DNA from: Paraburkholderia youngii
Lineage (GTDB): Bacteria; Pseudomonadota; Gammaproteobacteria; Burkholderiales; Burkholderiaceae
Assembly (NCBI RefSeq): GCF_013366925.1
Contig: NZ_JAALDK010000001.1
Span: forward strand, 5,578,001-5,642,000
DNA: 64,000 nucleotides
Direction: 5' to 3'
The notes under the pieces are model-generated. The model searched no databases, was not told the origin of the DNA, and worked only from the letters and a program-made list of their open reading frames with translations. The position numbers and the translations under genes are program-made. Below, one piece after another: positions 1-8,930 of the stretch. Position 1 is the stretch's first letter. Each line of letters starts with the position of its first letter.

Positions 1-184
1 GGCGCAGCGGCGCGCATAGCACGCGATCGACGCCCTGGCTCCACTGCACGACTTCTGCAAATGCTTCGTCCGCCGCCCAATCCACCTGAACACCAGGAAA
101 TGCGCGTTTGATATCGGCGACGACTGGCAGCGCCTGCACGATATCGCCTAGTGAAGTGACCTTGACGATTAGGATTCGCTTCAT
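1..184 (-). CDS. waaC: Lipopolysaccharide heptosyltransferase I, N-terminal part (cut by window edge)
   Basis: The 61 codons present read MKRILIVKVTSLGDIVQALP at the start, then VVADIKRAFPGVQVDWAADE. This is the typical N-terminus of heptosyltransferase I (glycosyltransferase family 9), the inner-membrane-associated cytoplasmic enzyme that adds the first heptose to Kdo2-lipid A in LPS core synthesis. The ATG is at 184-182. The rest of the gene lies to the left of the window, so neither length nor integrity can be judged. It is divergent from the chloride channel gene, with about 220 bp between the two starts. WaaC rather than WaaF is chosen from memory of family sequences; the GT9 assignment itself is secure. 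Confidence 0.8.
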   Translation of the reverse strand, partial: MKRILIVKVTSLGDIVQALPVVADIKRAFPGVQVDWAADEAFAEVVQWSQGVDRVLCAPLR

Positions 185-404
185 TGAGGGTCTCTTCGTT
201 TTCCGAAGTGGAAACTATTCTAGCCGACGTTATTACCGCTCCCCTGCCAAATGGGCATTGTGCCCGGTCCGGTTTTCAATACGGCGAATTACAACAAAAG
301 ATATACGCCTGACAATCCATCGTAGTTCATTTTTTCAAAAGTCTTTCACGCATTCAGGCCTGTCCCGCACGTTTTATACTGGGCCCTTTGCACGAATCCA
401 ATTC

Positions 405-1841
405 ATGTCCCGGCCCTTCCCTTCCCGTTCGCACGCTGTCATGCGGCGCACGAAACGCCTGTGGCGGCAATACGGCATCTTCTGGCTCGGTGCCATCGCC
501 GTCGGTCTGGTCGCGGTGCTCTATGCGCGTCTGATCGACTGGGGTTATGACGCGTTTCTCGATGTCCGGCAGCGATATCCGTGGGCACCGCTCGTGATCA
601 CACCTGTGGTCGCGGCGCTCGCGGTCTGGCTCACGCGCAAGTTCTTTCGCGGCTCCGAGGGCAGCGGCATCCCGCAGGTCATCGCGACGCTGCACACGAA
701 GCAGCGCGGGTACGGCGCGAGGCTGCTCTCGCTGCGAATTCTGCTCGGCAAGATCGGAGTATCGTTTATCGCGATTCTCGGCGGCTTGACGATCGGCCGT
801 GAAGGACCGACCGTGCAGGTCGGCGCCGCGCTGATGTTCAATCTGCGCCGCTTCTATCCGCGCTCGAATGCGCAGATCGAACGGCAGCTCGCGTTGGCGG
901 GCGCGGCAGCGGGTTTATCGGCGGCATTCAATACGCCGCTCGCGGGCGTCGTGTTCGCAATCGAGGAATTGACGCGCAGCTTCGAGGCCCGCACGAGCGG
1001 TGTGCTGATCACCGCGATCGTCGTTGCGGGTGTAGTCGCGCTGGGCCTGAATGGCAACTACACGTATTTCGGCACGATCAGGATCGGCGCGCATTTCCCC
1101 GATCTGCTCGCCGTCGCGGTGGTGCTCACCGCAATCGTCACGGGCATCGCGGGCGGCATTTTCGGCTGGCTGCTGCTCAACACCGCGCGCTGGATTCCGG
1201 CGCCGCTGCGTCAGTTGCACGGCGAGCGGCCGGTCGTGTTCGCCGCGCTGTGCGGCTTCGCAATCGCCGTGGTCGGCGTAATCGCGGGCGGCACGACGTT
1301 CGGCAGCGGCTATACCGAAGCGCGTGGCCTGCTGGAGGGACACGGGCAGTTGTCGGTGTTCTATCCGTTCCTGAAGATGATCGCGATGGTCGGCTCGTAC
1401 CTGCCCGGCATTCCGGGTGGCATCTTCGCGCCGTCGCTGTCGATCGGCGCGGGCTTCGGCAATCTGCTGCACATGGTGTTCGATTCGATGCAGTTGCCGA
1501 TGCTGATCGCGCTCGCGATGGTCGGCTATCTGGCCGCGGTCACGCAGTCGCCGATCACGTCGTTCGTGATCGTGATGGAGATGATCGACGGTCACGCGCT
1601 CGTGATTTCGCTGATGGCCACCGCGTTGATCGCGAGCCGCGTGTCGCGCCTGTTCGCACCGCCGCTTTATGAGTCGCTCGCCGAGCGCTACATGGCGCCG
1701 CTGCCGCAACCGGCGCCCGCGCCGGTGCCGGAAGTGCCCGAGGTCGAGGTGCCGGAAGCGGGAAGCGTCGACGGCGAGCCGCCCGCCGGTGATGCCGCAG
1801 ACGACATCACGACGGATGCTTCCGGCTCGCCGCGTCAGTAG
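405..1841 (+). CDS. clcA: ClC-family chloride channel / H+-Cl- exchanger
   Basis: A 478-residue multi-pass inner-membrane protein with all the ClC signature motifs: GSGIPQ (residues 86-91, chloride coordination), GREGPT (131-136, whose Glu133 is the gating glutamate) and PGGIFAPS (337-344). The IEE at 186-188 aligns with the internal proton glutamate of the E. coli exchanger, which suggests an H+/Cl- antiporter rather than a pure channel. This is inference. The open frame extends upstream to 108, but homology to ClC proteins begins after the ATG at 405, so that start was chosen. Residues 430-478 form a Pro/Glu/Asp-rich tail without CBS domains. No SD-like sequence is clear. Confidence 0.88.
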   Translation: MSRPFPSRSHAVMRRTKRLWRQYGIFWLGAIAVGLVAVLYARLIDWGYDAFLDVRQRYPWAPLVITPVVAALAVWLTRKFFRGSEGSGIPQVIATLHTKQRGYGARLLSLRILLGKIGVSFIAILGGLTIGREGPTVQVGAALMFNLRRFYPRSNAQIERQLALAGAAAGLSAAFNTPLAGVVFAIEELTRSFEARTSGVLITAIVVAGVVALGLNGNYTYFGTIRIGAHFPDLLAVAVVLTAIVTGIAGGIFGWLLLNTARWIPAPLRQLHGERPVVFAALCGFAIAVVGVIAGGTTFGSGYTEARGLLEGHGQLSVFYPFLKMIAMVGSYLPGIPGGIFAPSLSIGAGFGNLLHMVFDSMQLPMLIALAMVGYLAAVTQSPITSFVIVMEMIDGHALVISLMATALIASRVSRLFAPPLYESLAERYMAPLPQPAPAPVPEVPEVEVPEAGSVDGEPPAGDAADDITTDASGSPRQ

Positions 1842-1883
1842 ACGACCACGCGCGGCGCGGCGCAAGCACGATCGACGGCCGCA

Positions 1884-2195
1884 TCAAGCCCAGTGTCCCG
1901 GGACCCAGCGATAGTTCGGACCATGCTCGATCCAGTGGCCGGGCATCCAGTGATAGCCGACGCGCTCGGCCTGCCAGTGCCCGGCGACCCACACGTAGCG
2001 GCCGTGATCCCAGCGCCAGTGACCGTGATCCCACACATAGCCGGCGCGCGCCGCGGGCACCGTTTCGAAGCGTTCGACGGGCGGCGCGGACGGCGCGACG
2101 ATGATGACTTCCGCGGCCGAAGCCGAGGCGATCGCGGCGGCACCCGCGGCGATCAGAACGGTGTTGGCAAGCAGCAGGCGAAAGCTTCTGTTCAT
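1884..2195 (-). CDS. Exported YXWxxGHW-repeat protein
   Basis: A 103-residue protein with a signal peptide (MNRSFRLLLANTVLIAAGAA, probable cleavage after ASA near residue 27) and four aromatic repeats: YVWDHGHW (53-60), YVWVAGHW (67-74), YHWMPGHW (81-88) and YRWVPGHW (95-102). The period is exactly 14 residues. It matches the YXWGXW/WxxGxW repeat family of small envelope proteins common in Burkholderiales, whose function is not established. It converges on clcA with 42 bp between the ends. The role is unknown; a surface or periplasmic location is inferred. Confidence 0.8.
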   Translation of the reverse strand: MNRSFRLLLANTVLIAAGAAAIASASAAEVIIVAPSAPPVERFETVPAARAGYVWDHGHWRWDHGRYVWVAGHWQAERVGYHWMPGHWIEHGPNYRWVPGHWA

Positions 2196-2440
2196 GATTT
2201 CCTCTTAGGTTGAACACCGGATGCGGCGTTACCCGTTTAATGCGCGAGGGCGACACGAGGCTGACGATGCGCGTGTAACGGCACCCGCTGAAGTGCAACG
2301 GTTTATTTCGACCGGGAAATGAGGAGCGCCGTGCAGGCGCGAAGAGACGGCTTCAGACAGAAGCCAGAGCAACAGCCGAACGCCGCACGCCATCGCGTCG
2401 AACCAACACGATGCAATGCGACGTCCTGCACATGATGCGA

Positions 2441-2458
2441 GATGGACCGCGGTCCATC
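2441..2458. repeat. Perfect 18-bp palindrome just after minE
   Basis: GATGGACCGCGGTCCATC is perfectly self-complementary and lies 6 bp beyond the minE stop codon. In RNA it could fold as a 7-bp stem with a CGCG loop. No T-run follows on the minus strand, so it is not a classical intrinsic terminator. It may be a 3'-end stabilising hairpin for the min transcript. Confidence 0.5.
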
Positions 2459-2464
2459 GGAAGC

Positions 2465-2719
2465 TCAGGCCTGCGGTATTTCGATCTTGACTTCGAGCAC
2501 TTCGAGATCGTCCTGACGCTCGAGACTCACGCGAATGTCGTCATCGGAAATCTTCACGTACTTCGAGATCACGGCCACCAGTTCGCGTTGCAACGCAGGC
2601 AGATAATCGGCGGGCGCATGGCCGCCGGCGCGCTCGTGCGCGATGATCAACTGCAGGCGTTCCTTCGCTACCGACGCGGACTTCTTTTTCTCGCCCAGCA
2701 AAAACGAAAGAATCGACAT
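2465..2719 (-). CDS. minE: Cell division topological specificity factor MinE
   Basis: An 84-residue protein of normal MinE length. The N-terminal membrane-binding and anti-MinCD segment ([20 protein letters not shown]) is followed by the [10 protein letters not shown] helix that contacts MinD, then a C-terminal dimerisation domain ending [12 protein letters not shown]. MinE stimulates the MinD ATPase and drives pole-to-pole oscillation so that MinC blocks Z-rings everywhere except midcell. It is the last gene of the minC-minD-minE operon, 14 bp downstream of minD. Confidence 0.97.
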   Translation of the reverse strand: MSILSFLLGEKKKSASVAKERLQLIIAHERAGGHAPADYLPALQRELVAVISKYVKISDDDIRVSLERQDDLEVLEVKIEIPQA

Positions 2720-2733
2720 TACGTGCGCTCCCC

Positions 2734-3549
2734 TTACTTGGTGCCGAAGAGGCGCTGCAGCAGCCCGGGCTTCTGGTAATCGACAAAGCGAAGCGATTTC
2801 TGCTCGCCGAGGAAACGCGACACGACGTCCTTATAGGCTTCGGCCACATCGGTGCCGTCCAGATGCACGGCCGGCAGACCCTGGTTCGACGCGTGCAGCA
2901 CCGCTTCCGACTCCGGAATCACGCCGATCAGATCGATGCGCAGAATTTCCTGGATGTCGGTCAGCGACAGCATTTCGCCTTCGCTGACGCGCTTCGGGTT
3001 GTAGCGGGTAATCAGCAGATGCTCCTTGATCGGCTCCTTGCCTTCGATCGCACGCTTGGTCTTCGACGACAGGATGCCGAGAATGCGATCGGAGTCGCGC
3101 ACCGACGACACTTCCGGGTTCGTAACGATCAGCGCTTCATCGGCGAAGTGCATCGCAAGCAGCGCGCCCGACTCGATACCGGCCGGCGAATCGCAGACGA
3201 TGTATTCGAAGTCCATCGCGATCAGATCGTTGATGACCTTCTCGACGCCTTCCATCGTCAGCGCGTCCTTATCGCGCGTCTGCGAGGCCGGCAGGATGAA
3301 CAGGTTCTCGCACTTCTTGTCTTTGATCAGCGCCTGGTTCAGATTCGCTTCGCCCTGGATCACGTTGATCAGGTCGTACACGACGCGGCGCTCGCAGCCC
3401 ATGATGAGGTCGAGGTTGCGCAGGCCGACGTCGAAGTCGATCACGGCGGTCTTGCTGCCGCGCAACGCGAGGGCCGACGCAAAGCTCGCGCTCGTGGTCG
3501 TCTTGCCCACGCCACCCTTGCCCGAAGTCACCACAATGATTTTTGCCAT
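2734..3549 (-). CDS. minD: Septum site-determining ATPase MinD
   Basis: A 271-residue ParA/MinD-type ATPase with the deviant Walker [11 protein letters not shown] at residues 9-18 and the expected CDSPAGIES switch region. The C-terminus ([17 protein letters not shown]) is the amphipathic membrane-targeting helix diagnostic of MinD. It binds the membrane in its ATP form, recruits MinC, and is released by MinE. The ATG at 3549 is preceded by AAGGTAAT. It sits between minC (105 bp upstream) and minE (14 bp downstream). Confidence 0.97.
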   Translation of the reverse strand: MAKIIVVTSGKGGVGKTTTSASFASALALRGSKTAVIDFDVGLRNLDLIMGCERRVVYDLINVIQGEANLNQALIKDKKCENLFILPASQTRDKDALTMEGVEKVINDLIAMDFEYIVCDSPAGIESGALLAMHFADEALIVTNPEVSSVRDSDRILGILSSKTKRAIEGKEPIKEHLLITRYNPKRVSEGEMLSLTDIQEILRIDLIGVIPESEAVLHASNQGLPAVHLDGTDVAEAYKDVVSRFLGEQKSLRFVDYQKPGLLQRLFGTK

Positions 3550-3654
3550 TACCCTTACCTTGTGTTCGTCAAATGCGTCAATTGATGCGCGGCGCGCGTC
3601 GCCCTGAAACGCCGCGTGCCGAAATCGCTCGGGCAGCGCGCGTTTCTCGGCGCT

Positions 3655-4488
3655 TTACGTGAGCCGCAGCGGTTCGATCATCAGTTTTTCGTCTTCGAGC
3701 CAGATCTGCACCGGCTTGCCGAGCACGTCGGCCGGCAGCGGGTTCTCAGTCGTTCGATAGATGCCCGCGATCGAGATCAGTTCCGGTTCGAGACACGTAC
3801 AGAAGATGCGCGCGTCGTGATTGCCCTGCACGCCGGCCAATGCCCGGCCGCGCAGCGGCGCGTAAATATGGATGTTGCCTTCCGCGATCACCTCGGCGCC
3901 ATAGCTGACGAGACCGAGCACCACCAGATCGCCTTTCGCGTAGATGCGCTGGCCGGAGCGCAGCGGCTTGTCGACCACCATCGTTTGCGGCGACGTGGCG
4001 AGGCGCACCGGCTCGGCGGCGGAGGTGGGTTCGACGGCGGCGGAAGCGGTGCTGGCGGTTGCGGATGCGGTGCTGGTGGCCGCGCTCGTGCCGGCGCTTG
4101 CCTCGGCGCCTGCCGCCGCGCTTGCCGCGCTCGCCGTGCTGTCCTCATCGGCCTGTCTGGCCGGCGCGCCGCGTCGGTCGCGCGCTTCGAGCAGCGGCAA
4201 TCCCGACTCCGTCGCCCACTGTTGCTCCGCATTCGCGACCACACCGACCGGACGCATGCGCACGCTGTCGAGCAGTTGCGCGATATCGGCGAGCGGCACG
4301 CGTTCGCTGTCGGCGAGACGCCGTACGTCGATCGCGACGACGTCGTTAGCGAAGAATTCGGGGGTCGCCTCGAAGCGTCGCGTCAGCTCGACACGCATCG
4401 CATCGAGGTCGGTCGTTTTGACCACGAACATCAGCGTGTCGACAGAGCCGCTGCGCAGTTCGAAAAAGGGCGATTTCTTGGGCGACAT
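3655..4488 (-). CDS. minC: Septum site-determining protein MinC
   Basis: A 277-residue FtsZ-polymerisation inhibitor. The N-terminal domain ([20 protein letters not shown] to about residue 110) is followed by an Ala/Ser/Thr-rich linker of roughly 50 residues and the C-terminal beta-helix that binds MinD ([20 protein letters not shown], then [13 protein letters not shown]). The open frame extends to a TTG at 4500, but ATG 4488 fits the family N-terminus. The linker is longer and more repetitive than in E. coli MinC. It is the first gene of minCDE. Confidence 0.95.
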   Translation of the reverse strand: MSPKKSPFFELRSGSVDTLMFVVKTTDLDAMRVELTRRFEATPEFFANDVVAIDVRRLADSERVPLADIAQLLDSVRMRPVGVVANAEQQWATESGLPLLEARDRRGAPARQADEDSTASAASAAAGAEASAGTSAATSTASATASTASAAVEPTSAAEPVRLATSPQTMVVDKPLRSGQRIYAKGDLVVLGLVSYGAEVIAEGNIHIYAPLRGRALAGVQGNHDARIFCTCLEPELISIAGIYRTTENPLPADVLGKPVQIWLEDEKLMIEPLRLT

Positions 4489-4590
4489 AGCGTTCGGCAA
4501 AAAATTTTGCGTATTTTACAGGCGTACGTGCGCGCGGCCACTATTTTTCCCGGGAGAATCGGTGCTCGCGCGCGTGGGCGCGACGCGTGT

Positions 4591-4607
4591 CGTCGATGCT
4601 ATCGACG
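4591..4607. repeat. Inverted repeat upstream of minC
   Basis: CGTCGAT-GCT-ATCGACG is a perfect 7-bp inverted repeat with a 3-nt spacer, about 100 bp upstream of the minC start, in the only interval that can hold the min promoter. It could be an operator or a leader hairpin. No known regulator motif is recognised. On the minus strand a TAAAAT hexamer (near 4511-4516) lies between it and minC. Confidence 0.35.
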
Positions 4608-4700
4608 CGCGACGGTGCGCAACAAAAATACTGGGGGGAAAAAGACCGTGATGAACGGACGGCGAAGACGAGCGGCACGCGCAACGCGCCGCCCGGGTGA

Positions 4701-5234
4701 TCACTGTTGAAGCACCTGCGAGGTAGTCGGCACGTGCCGCACCAGCAGACTTTCGACCTGCTCGGGCGCGCGCTCGACGCGCCGGTGCTCGCCGGTCGGG
4801 CCAAAGCCGAGCGCCTCGTAGAAGCGCATCGCGTTGCGGTTCGTGTCGGCGACCCACGCGTAGATTTCCGTGGCGCCCGCATTCGCGAGCCAGCTGCTCG
4901 CGGTGTCGACGAGCAGTTCGCCGCCGCGCAGATGACGCACGGCCGGCGCCACCCACAATTCGCAGACGAACGCGCGGCGCGCCGCGGTGTCGTCGAAATG
5001 CGCCTCGACGAGGCCGGCCGGATGGCCCTCGGTGTAGAGCAGGAAGGTGCCGACGGACTGCGAAACCGCGTGATTCGCCGCGGTCGCGTCGAAACTGGCG
5101 GCATCGGCCGACAACGCATCCTCGAGCGTCGCGCCGAAGGCATATGGCGCCTCCCGCAGCGAGGCGGTGCGGAGTTCGCGAAAAACGGCGCCCTGATCAG
5201 CAGTGATGCGGCGAACGGTCAATGACGGACTCAT
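4701..5234 (-). CDS. GNAT-family N-acetyltransferase
   Basis: A 177-residue protein with the GNAT fold: an N-terminal strand-helix (LTVRRITADQGAVFRELRTA), the central acetyl-CoA-binding region VCELWVAPAVRHLRGGELLV (with R-x-x-G in place of the usual Q/RxxGxG/A), and the terminal NRNAMRFYEALGFGPTGEH typical of GCN5-related transferases. The acceptor substrate cannot be deduced. The ATG is at 5234. A candidate promoter (TTGACT, 16 bp, TAAAGC) lies about 35-60 bp upstream. Confidence 0.85.
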   Translation of the reverse strand: MSPSLTVRRITADQGAVFRELRTASLREAPYAFGATLEDALSADAASFDATAANHAVSQSVGTFLLYTEGHPAGLVEAHFDDTAARRAFVCELWVAPAVRHLRGGELLVDTASSWLANAGATEIYAWVADTNRNAMRFYEALGFGPTGEHRRVERAPEQVESLLVRHVPTTSQVLQQ

Positions 5235-5267
5235 GCAGACGAAAACCCCTGGAAACCCTAACGCGTA

Positions 5268-5295
5268 GCTTTAACCGAACCGGCCGGCGAGTCAA
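5268..5295 (-). promoter_or_regulatory. Candidate sigma-70 promoter of the acetyltransferase gene
   Basis: On the minus strand, TTGACT (5295-5290) and TAAAGC (5273-5268) are separated by 16 bp, about 35 bp ahead of the ATG. The -35 is good; the -10 is weak. Assigned by eye only. Confidence 0.35.
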
Positions 5296-5326
5296 ATTTA
5301 TTATTGACCAGAATATGCGATCCCGC

Positions 5327-6112
5327 TCACGGTGCGTCGTAGTCGCCGGTGCCGTCCGGCCACGGCGTCAGCAGTTCATAGCCGTCGTCGGTCACTGCGA
5401 CCATGTGTTCCCATTGCGCCGACAACGAGCGGTCCTTCGTGATCACGGTCCAGCCGTCGCGCTGCACCGACGTGCCGGCGCGGCCCGCGTTGATCATCGG
5501 CTCGATCGTGAAGACCATGCCCGGCTTCAGGCGAACGCCCTGCCCCGGCTGGCCGTAGTGCAGCACCTGCGGGTCCTCGTGATAGATCTTGCCGATGCCG
5601 TGCCCGCAGTAGTCGCGCACGATCGAGAAGCCCTCGCGCTGCGCAACCTTCTGGATCGCGTGGCCGACGTCGCCGAGCGTCGCGCCCGGCTTCACCTCGC
5701 GGATGCCGGCCACCATCGCCTCGTAGGTCGTGTCGATCAGCGCACGCGCGACCGTGCTCGGCTGGCCGACGCAGTACATGCGGCTGGTGTCGCCGAAATA
5801 ACCGTCCTTGATGATCGCGACATCGATGTTGATGATGTCGCCGTCCTTCAGGATCTCGCCGCGATTCGGAATGCCGTGGCACACGACATGGTTGACCGAC
5901 GTGCAGACGGTTTTCGGAAAGCCCAGATAGCCGACGTTGGCCGGAATCGCCTTCTGCGTATGGACGATGTAGTCGTTGCACAGCGCGTCGAGGTCGTCGG
6001 TCGAGACGCCTGCCTTGACGTGCTCGCCGATCATTGCCAGCACATCGGCCGCGAGGCGGCCTGCAATGCGCAGCTTCGCGATATCGTCGGGAGTCTTGTA
6101 GGTAATGGCCAT
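5327..6112 (-). CDS. map: Methionine aminopeptidase, type I
   Basis: A 261-residue cytoplasmic metalloenzyme that removes the initiator methionine from nascent proteins. The five metal ligands are recognisable: the two Asp in NIDVAIIKDGYFGDTSRMY, the His in GHGIGKIYHEDP, the Glu in GMVFTIEPMI and the Glu in AQWEHMVAV. The frame continues upstream to 6142, but ATG 6112 (MAITYKTPDDIAKLR) fits family starts. Type I enzymes of this length lack the zinc-finger extension. It is not beside rpsB, where the main map often lies in this group, so it may be one of two copies. That is inference. Confidence 0.93.
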   Translation of the reverse strand: MAITYKTPDDIAKLRIAGRLAADVLAMIGEHVKAGVSTDDLDALCNDYIVHTQKAIPANVGYLGFPKTVCTSVNHVVCHGIPNRGEILKDGDIINIDVAIIKDGYFGDTSRMYCVGQPSTVARALIDTTYEAMVAGIREVKPGATLGDVGHAIQKVAQREGFSIVRDYCGHGIGKIYHEDPQVLHYGQPGQGVRLKPGMVFTIEPMINAGRAGTSVQRDGWTVITKDRSLSAQWEHMVAVTDDGYELLTPWPDGTGDYDAP

Positions 6113-6601
6113 GAATTCAGTCGATGTGAGTCGCGGGTCCAAACGCGAGATGACCCGCCGCGCGCGAAAGCCCGGCGGCCCGCAACCGCCGCTCGATGGG
6201 CGATTTCGGGCAATTGTACAGAGGATCGCGGAGGGACCCCGGGCAAACCGGCTGAAAAGATGCTCGGAAGGCGGCGGCGCTAAGGGGGGCGATGCCGGGG
6301 CACGCGCCCGAATCGGGGTGACCCGTTCGTGCGTGGTCGGCTTGCCCGGCTTGCGCGTTCACATGGACTTGCGGCGAGAAGGCTCGAACGTTGATCGAGC
6401 CATGCAACGCCCATCGTTCAGTTTCCCGTACTAAATTGTGGGTCCGCTCGGCTTCGCGGTCGTCGCCGGGCGCGTTGACGGAGGTAATGGAGGGGGTTCG
6501 AGTCGCATGAGACACCCGCCCCCTAGCCTCGATACGCTGAGACAAGGGTTCGGGCGCGATTCTGACTGACGCGCAAGGCTGCTTGCGTCGAGATCCCCGG
6601 C
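6113..6601. other. Gene-free interval between map and the glycosidase gene
   Basis: 489 bp upstream of map and downstream of the glycosidase stop. Open frames exist on both strands, but none has family-like sequence or a convincing SD. It should hold the map promoter. I see no tRNA, terminator or repeat here. Confidence 0.5.
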
Positions 6602-8197
6602 TTAGTTGTCGGGATTAGCTGCGGTGAAACTTTGGAACGCACTGTACGCCGGGTTCAACGGCGTGCCGTTTTTCAAGATGCCGAACGTCTGGTCGCCGCT
6701 GTCGAGCACGTAATACATGACGCCCTGGATATTGTGCGTCTTGCGATTCTGATAGAACTCGCCGAGCCTCGTCGTGATGTAGTTCCCACGATAGGTCTCG
6801 TCCCGTTCCGGTCCGGTGTTCCACTCGGTGATGAGGAACGGCACGCCGTAACGGGCCTTGCAATAGGTCGGCAGATCGAAGCCAGGTTGGGCGCCGTCCG
6901 CACCGAGCGAGAACACGTCGCCATACACCTCGTAGTTGTGCCACGTGGTGATATCCCAGCGCACGGTCGGGTGGCCGCCGCTACCATCGGGCTGCATACC
7001 TTCCCACAGCGCGTCCGCTGCGCCGACATCGTTCACGCAGAAGTTGATGCCGCATTTCGCGTTGGACTGAACCGACTTCACGCCGTCGATCATGCCGCGC
7101 ATCACGCCGCGCATCGCCGGCCAGTTCGCGTTGTTGAAGTCCGACGCCTTCGTGCCCGCAGAGGTGAAGTCCAATACGGTGGCGTTCGTGCGCGTCAACT
7201 CGTTGCCGCATTCGTAAATGTTCACGCCATACGGCTTCAGTGCGTTCGCGATGCCTTGGGCGACCGAGTAACCCTGGTTGTAAGCGGCACTCTCGTTGGC
7301 GAACACGTTGCCATTGGAGTCGTAGACGCCCTGATTGATCAGCACGACCAACGTCATGCCCGCCGACTGGAAAGCCTGCGCAAGCCCGATCAGTGCGTTC
7401 AGCTGGTTCGAAGAGTTGGTGCAGCCCACGCGATAGCTGGTGCAGCCCATGCCCTTCAGGATCGACACGACCTGTTGGGGCGTGTAGGTGTAGTCGAAGT
7501 GGCCGTTCATGCCGTAGAACATGCCCGCGGCCGGTGCGATCGCGGTGCGCGGATCGCTACATGGCAGCCAATGACCGGCGGTCTCGTTGTTCACGTAGAA
7601 CTGGCCACCCGTGCCGCAATGCCAGATCTTGCCGCCGTACCACAACAGCAGCGAGACGTTGTACGTGTTGCCTACGGGCGCCCCATTGCAGAGAATGACA
7701 CCGTTGTTCACCGTCCAGATGTTGTTGGATTTGTCGATGATGTACGACGAACCGGGGATCGTGGTGCCATCAGCCGAGGTGCCACCGAGGCGCGGGTCGA
7801 TGCAACCTTTCCAGCCCGAGCCCGTCCATTGGTAGAACTGACCACCCGTGCCCTCGTGATAGATCACGCCGGCGTAAAACAGGACCATCTGCACGTTGTA
7901 GGTGTTGCTTGCCGGCGAACCGTTGCAGTAGACCGAGCCACCGACACCTCCGGACAGCGTCCAGACGTTGCCGGAGTTGTCCGTGATGGACGAGGCGGGC
8001 GGAATGGAGACACTGTTCGGATCGCTCGTCTTTGCGACGGCCGTTTTGGAAGCCGCGGTACCGGAAGCGCCGGATGCAGCGGCAGCAGCGGCAGTCTTGT
8101 CGTCCGCGGTGCCGGATCCACCGCCACCACATGCGGCCAAAAGATAACTTGCGCTCAGGGCCGTGAGACCCCCAATGAATTGACGTCGTTTTATCAT
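6602..8197 (-). CDS. Tat-type lipoprotein with a GH-A clan glycosidase domain and duplicated N-terminal domain
   Basis: A 531-residue protein. Residues 1-23 combine a twin-arginine motif (KRRQFIGG) with a lipobox (LLAAC, Cys23), so export as a Tat lipoprotein is likely. An Ala/Ser/Thr linker (30-60) follows. Two homologous domains of about 70 residues come next, at about 68-136 and 150-217, each with NxWT, CNGxPxxNTYNV, GTGGQFY and CxDPR. The C-terminal (beta/alpha)8-type part (about 225-531) has YECGNEL (Glu333, likely acid/base) and FLITEWN (Glu458, likely nucleophile), the clan GH-A pattern seen in GH5/GH39-like enzymes. The substrate is unknown. The upstream region is AT-rich and carries two palindromes. 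The catalytic reading is from motifs and not certain. Confidence 0.75.
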   Translation of the reverse strand: MIKRRQFIGGLTALSASYLLAACGGGGSGTADDKTAAAAAASGASGTAASKTAVAKTSDPNSVSIPPASSITDNSGNVWTLSGGVGGSVYCNGSPASNTYNVQMVLFYAGVIYHEGTGGQFYQWTGSGWKGCIDPRLGGTSADGTTIPGSSYIIDKSNNIWTVNNGVILCNGAPVGNTYNVSLLLWYGGKIWHCGTGGQFYVNNETAGHWLPCSDPRTAIAPAAGMFYGMNGHFDYTYTPQQVVSILKGMGCTSYRVGCTNSSNQLNALIGLAQAFQSAGMTLVVLINQGVYDSNGNVFANESAAYNQGYSVAQGIANALKPYGVNIYECGNELTRTNATVLDFTSAGTKASDFNNANWPAMRGVMRGMIDGVKSVQSNAKCGINFCVNDVGAADALWEGMQPDGSGGHPTVRWDITTWHNYEVYGDVFSLGADGAQPGFDLPTYCKARYGVPFLITEWNTGPERDETYRGNYITTRLGEFYQNRKTHNIQGVMYYVLDSGDQTFGILKNGTPLNPAYSAFQSFTAANPDN

Positions 8198-8216
8198 CGC
8201 AGAGTAATTCCAAATG

Positions 8217-8232
8217 TCGGGAAAATTCCCGA
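8217..8232. promoter_or_regulatory. Palindrome 20 bp upstream of the glycosidase ATG
   Basis: TCGGGAA-AA-TTCCCGA, perfect 7-bp arms, lies 19 bp before the start codon on the minus strand. It could be an operator or a leader hairpin that limits ribosome access. Confidence 0.4.
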
Positions 8233-8288
8233 TAAAAAGACCAAAGGTGAATTCGCTGTGATTCGGACGGACAATGCATAAGGATTGG

Positions 8289-8306
8289 ATGCAAATGAAT
8301 TTGCAT
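8289..8306. promoter_or_regulatory. Palindrome about 90 bp upstream of the glycosidase gene
   Basis: ATGCAAAT-GA-ATTTGCAT, perfect 8-bp arms with a 2-bp centre. The form suits a dimeric regulator binding site. The regulator is unknown. Confidence 0.4.
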
Positions 8307-8898
8307 TCCTTAAAAACATTAGTCCTGAGGTGCCGTGGAACGCACGTCTGTGATGTCCGATTGAACCGATGCTCGCGAAGAGGCTCCTCGCGGTGGTCCA
8401 GATTGACAATGCTGGTGCGCGTCGGTCCGCAAACGTTTGCCTTGCGAACCTTTTACCGATTACTGCCGCAACTCTTGTCTTACAGGAAAATTATTCCCGT
8501 AAAAGCTGCTGACGGCGTAAATCGTACCCTGAACGAATGACCGAGCCCAACCAAAAATCGTATTTATTTGTAAAAAAAGGCAGATCTTGCGGAGATGTGT
8601 TGGGTCCGCGAAGATTCGCACCTTAAGAAGTCGATCGGGGGGCGGGTCGCCCGCAAATTTTCTTACTTCGACCCCCTATAGCGCGCGACGGCCACATTCC
8701 TCATATGTCCCCGCATATGAATCAGGAGACGGCGCAGCATGTATCGTTTAAGGGATTTGTATGGAAATGGGAATGAGAAAGACCACGAGCAGCGAATAGC
8801 TCATGTACAAAAAATTGAAACAATAGATTTCGCCAATAGAAATAATGCTTGAACAATATCGGATTGCCTTGGCAAAACAATTCGAAGACCCAAAAACA

Positions 8899-8930
8899 AA
8901 AACCCCTTGATCTCGATGATCAAGGGGTTT
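8899..8930 (-). terminator. Intrinsic terminator of tRNA-Ser
   Basis: On the minus strand a 13-bp stem (AAACCCCTTGATC pairing with GATCAAGGGGTTT, loop ATCGA) is followed by TTTTTGTTTTTG. It starts 7 bp beyond the tRNA 3' end. Confidence 0.85.

Noticed and set aside
4500..4700. A small coding gene upstream of minC
   Set aside because: Frames there lack an SD and protein-like composition; the interval is better read as the min promoter region.
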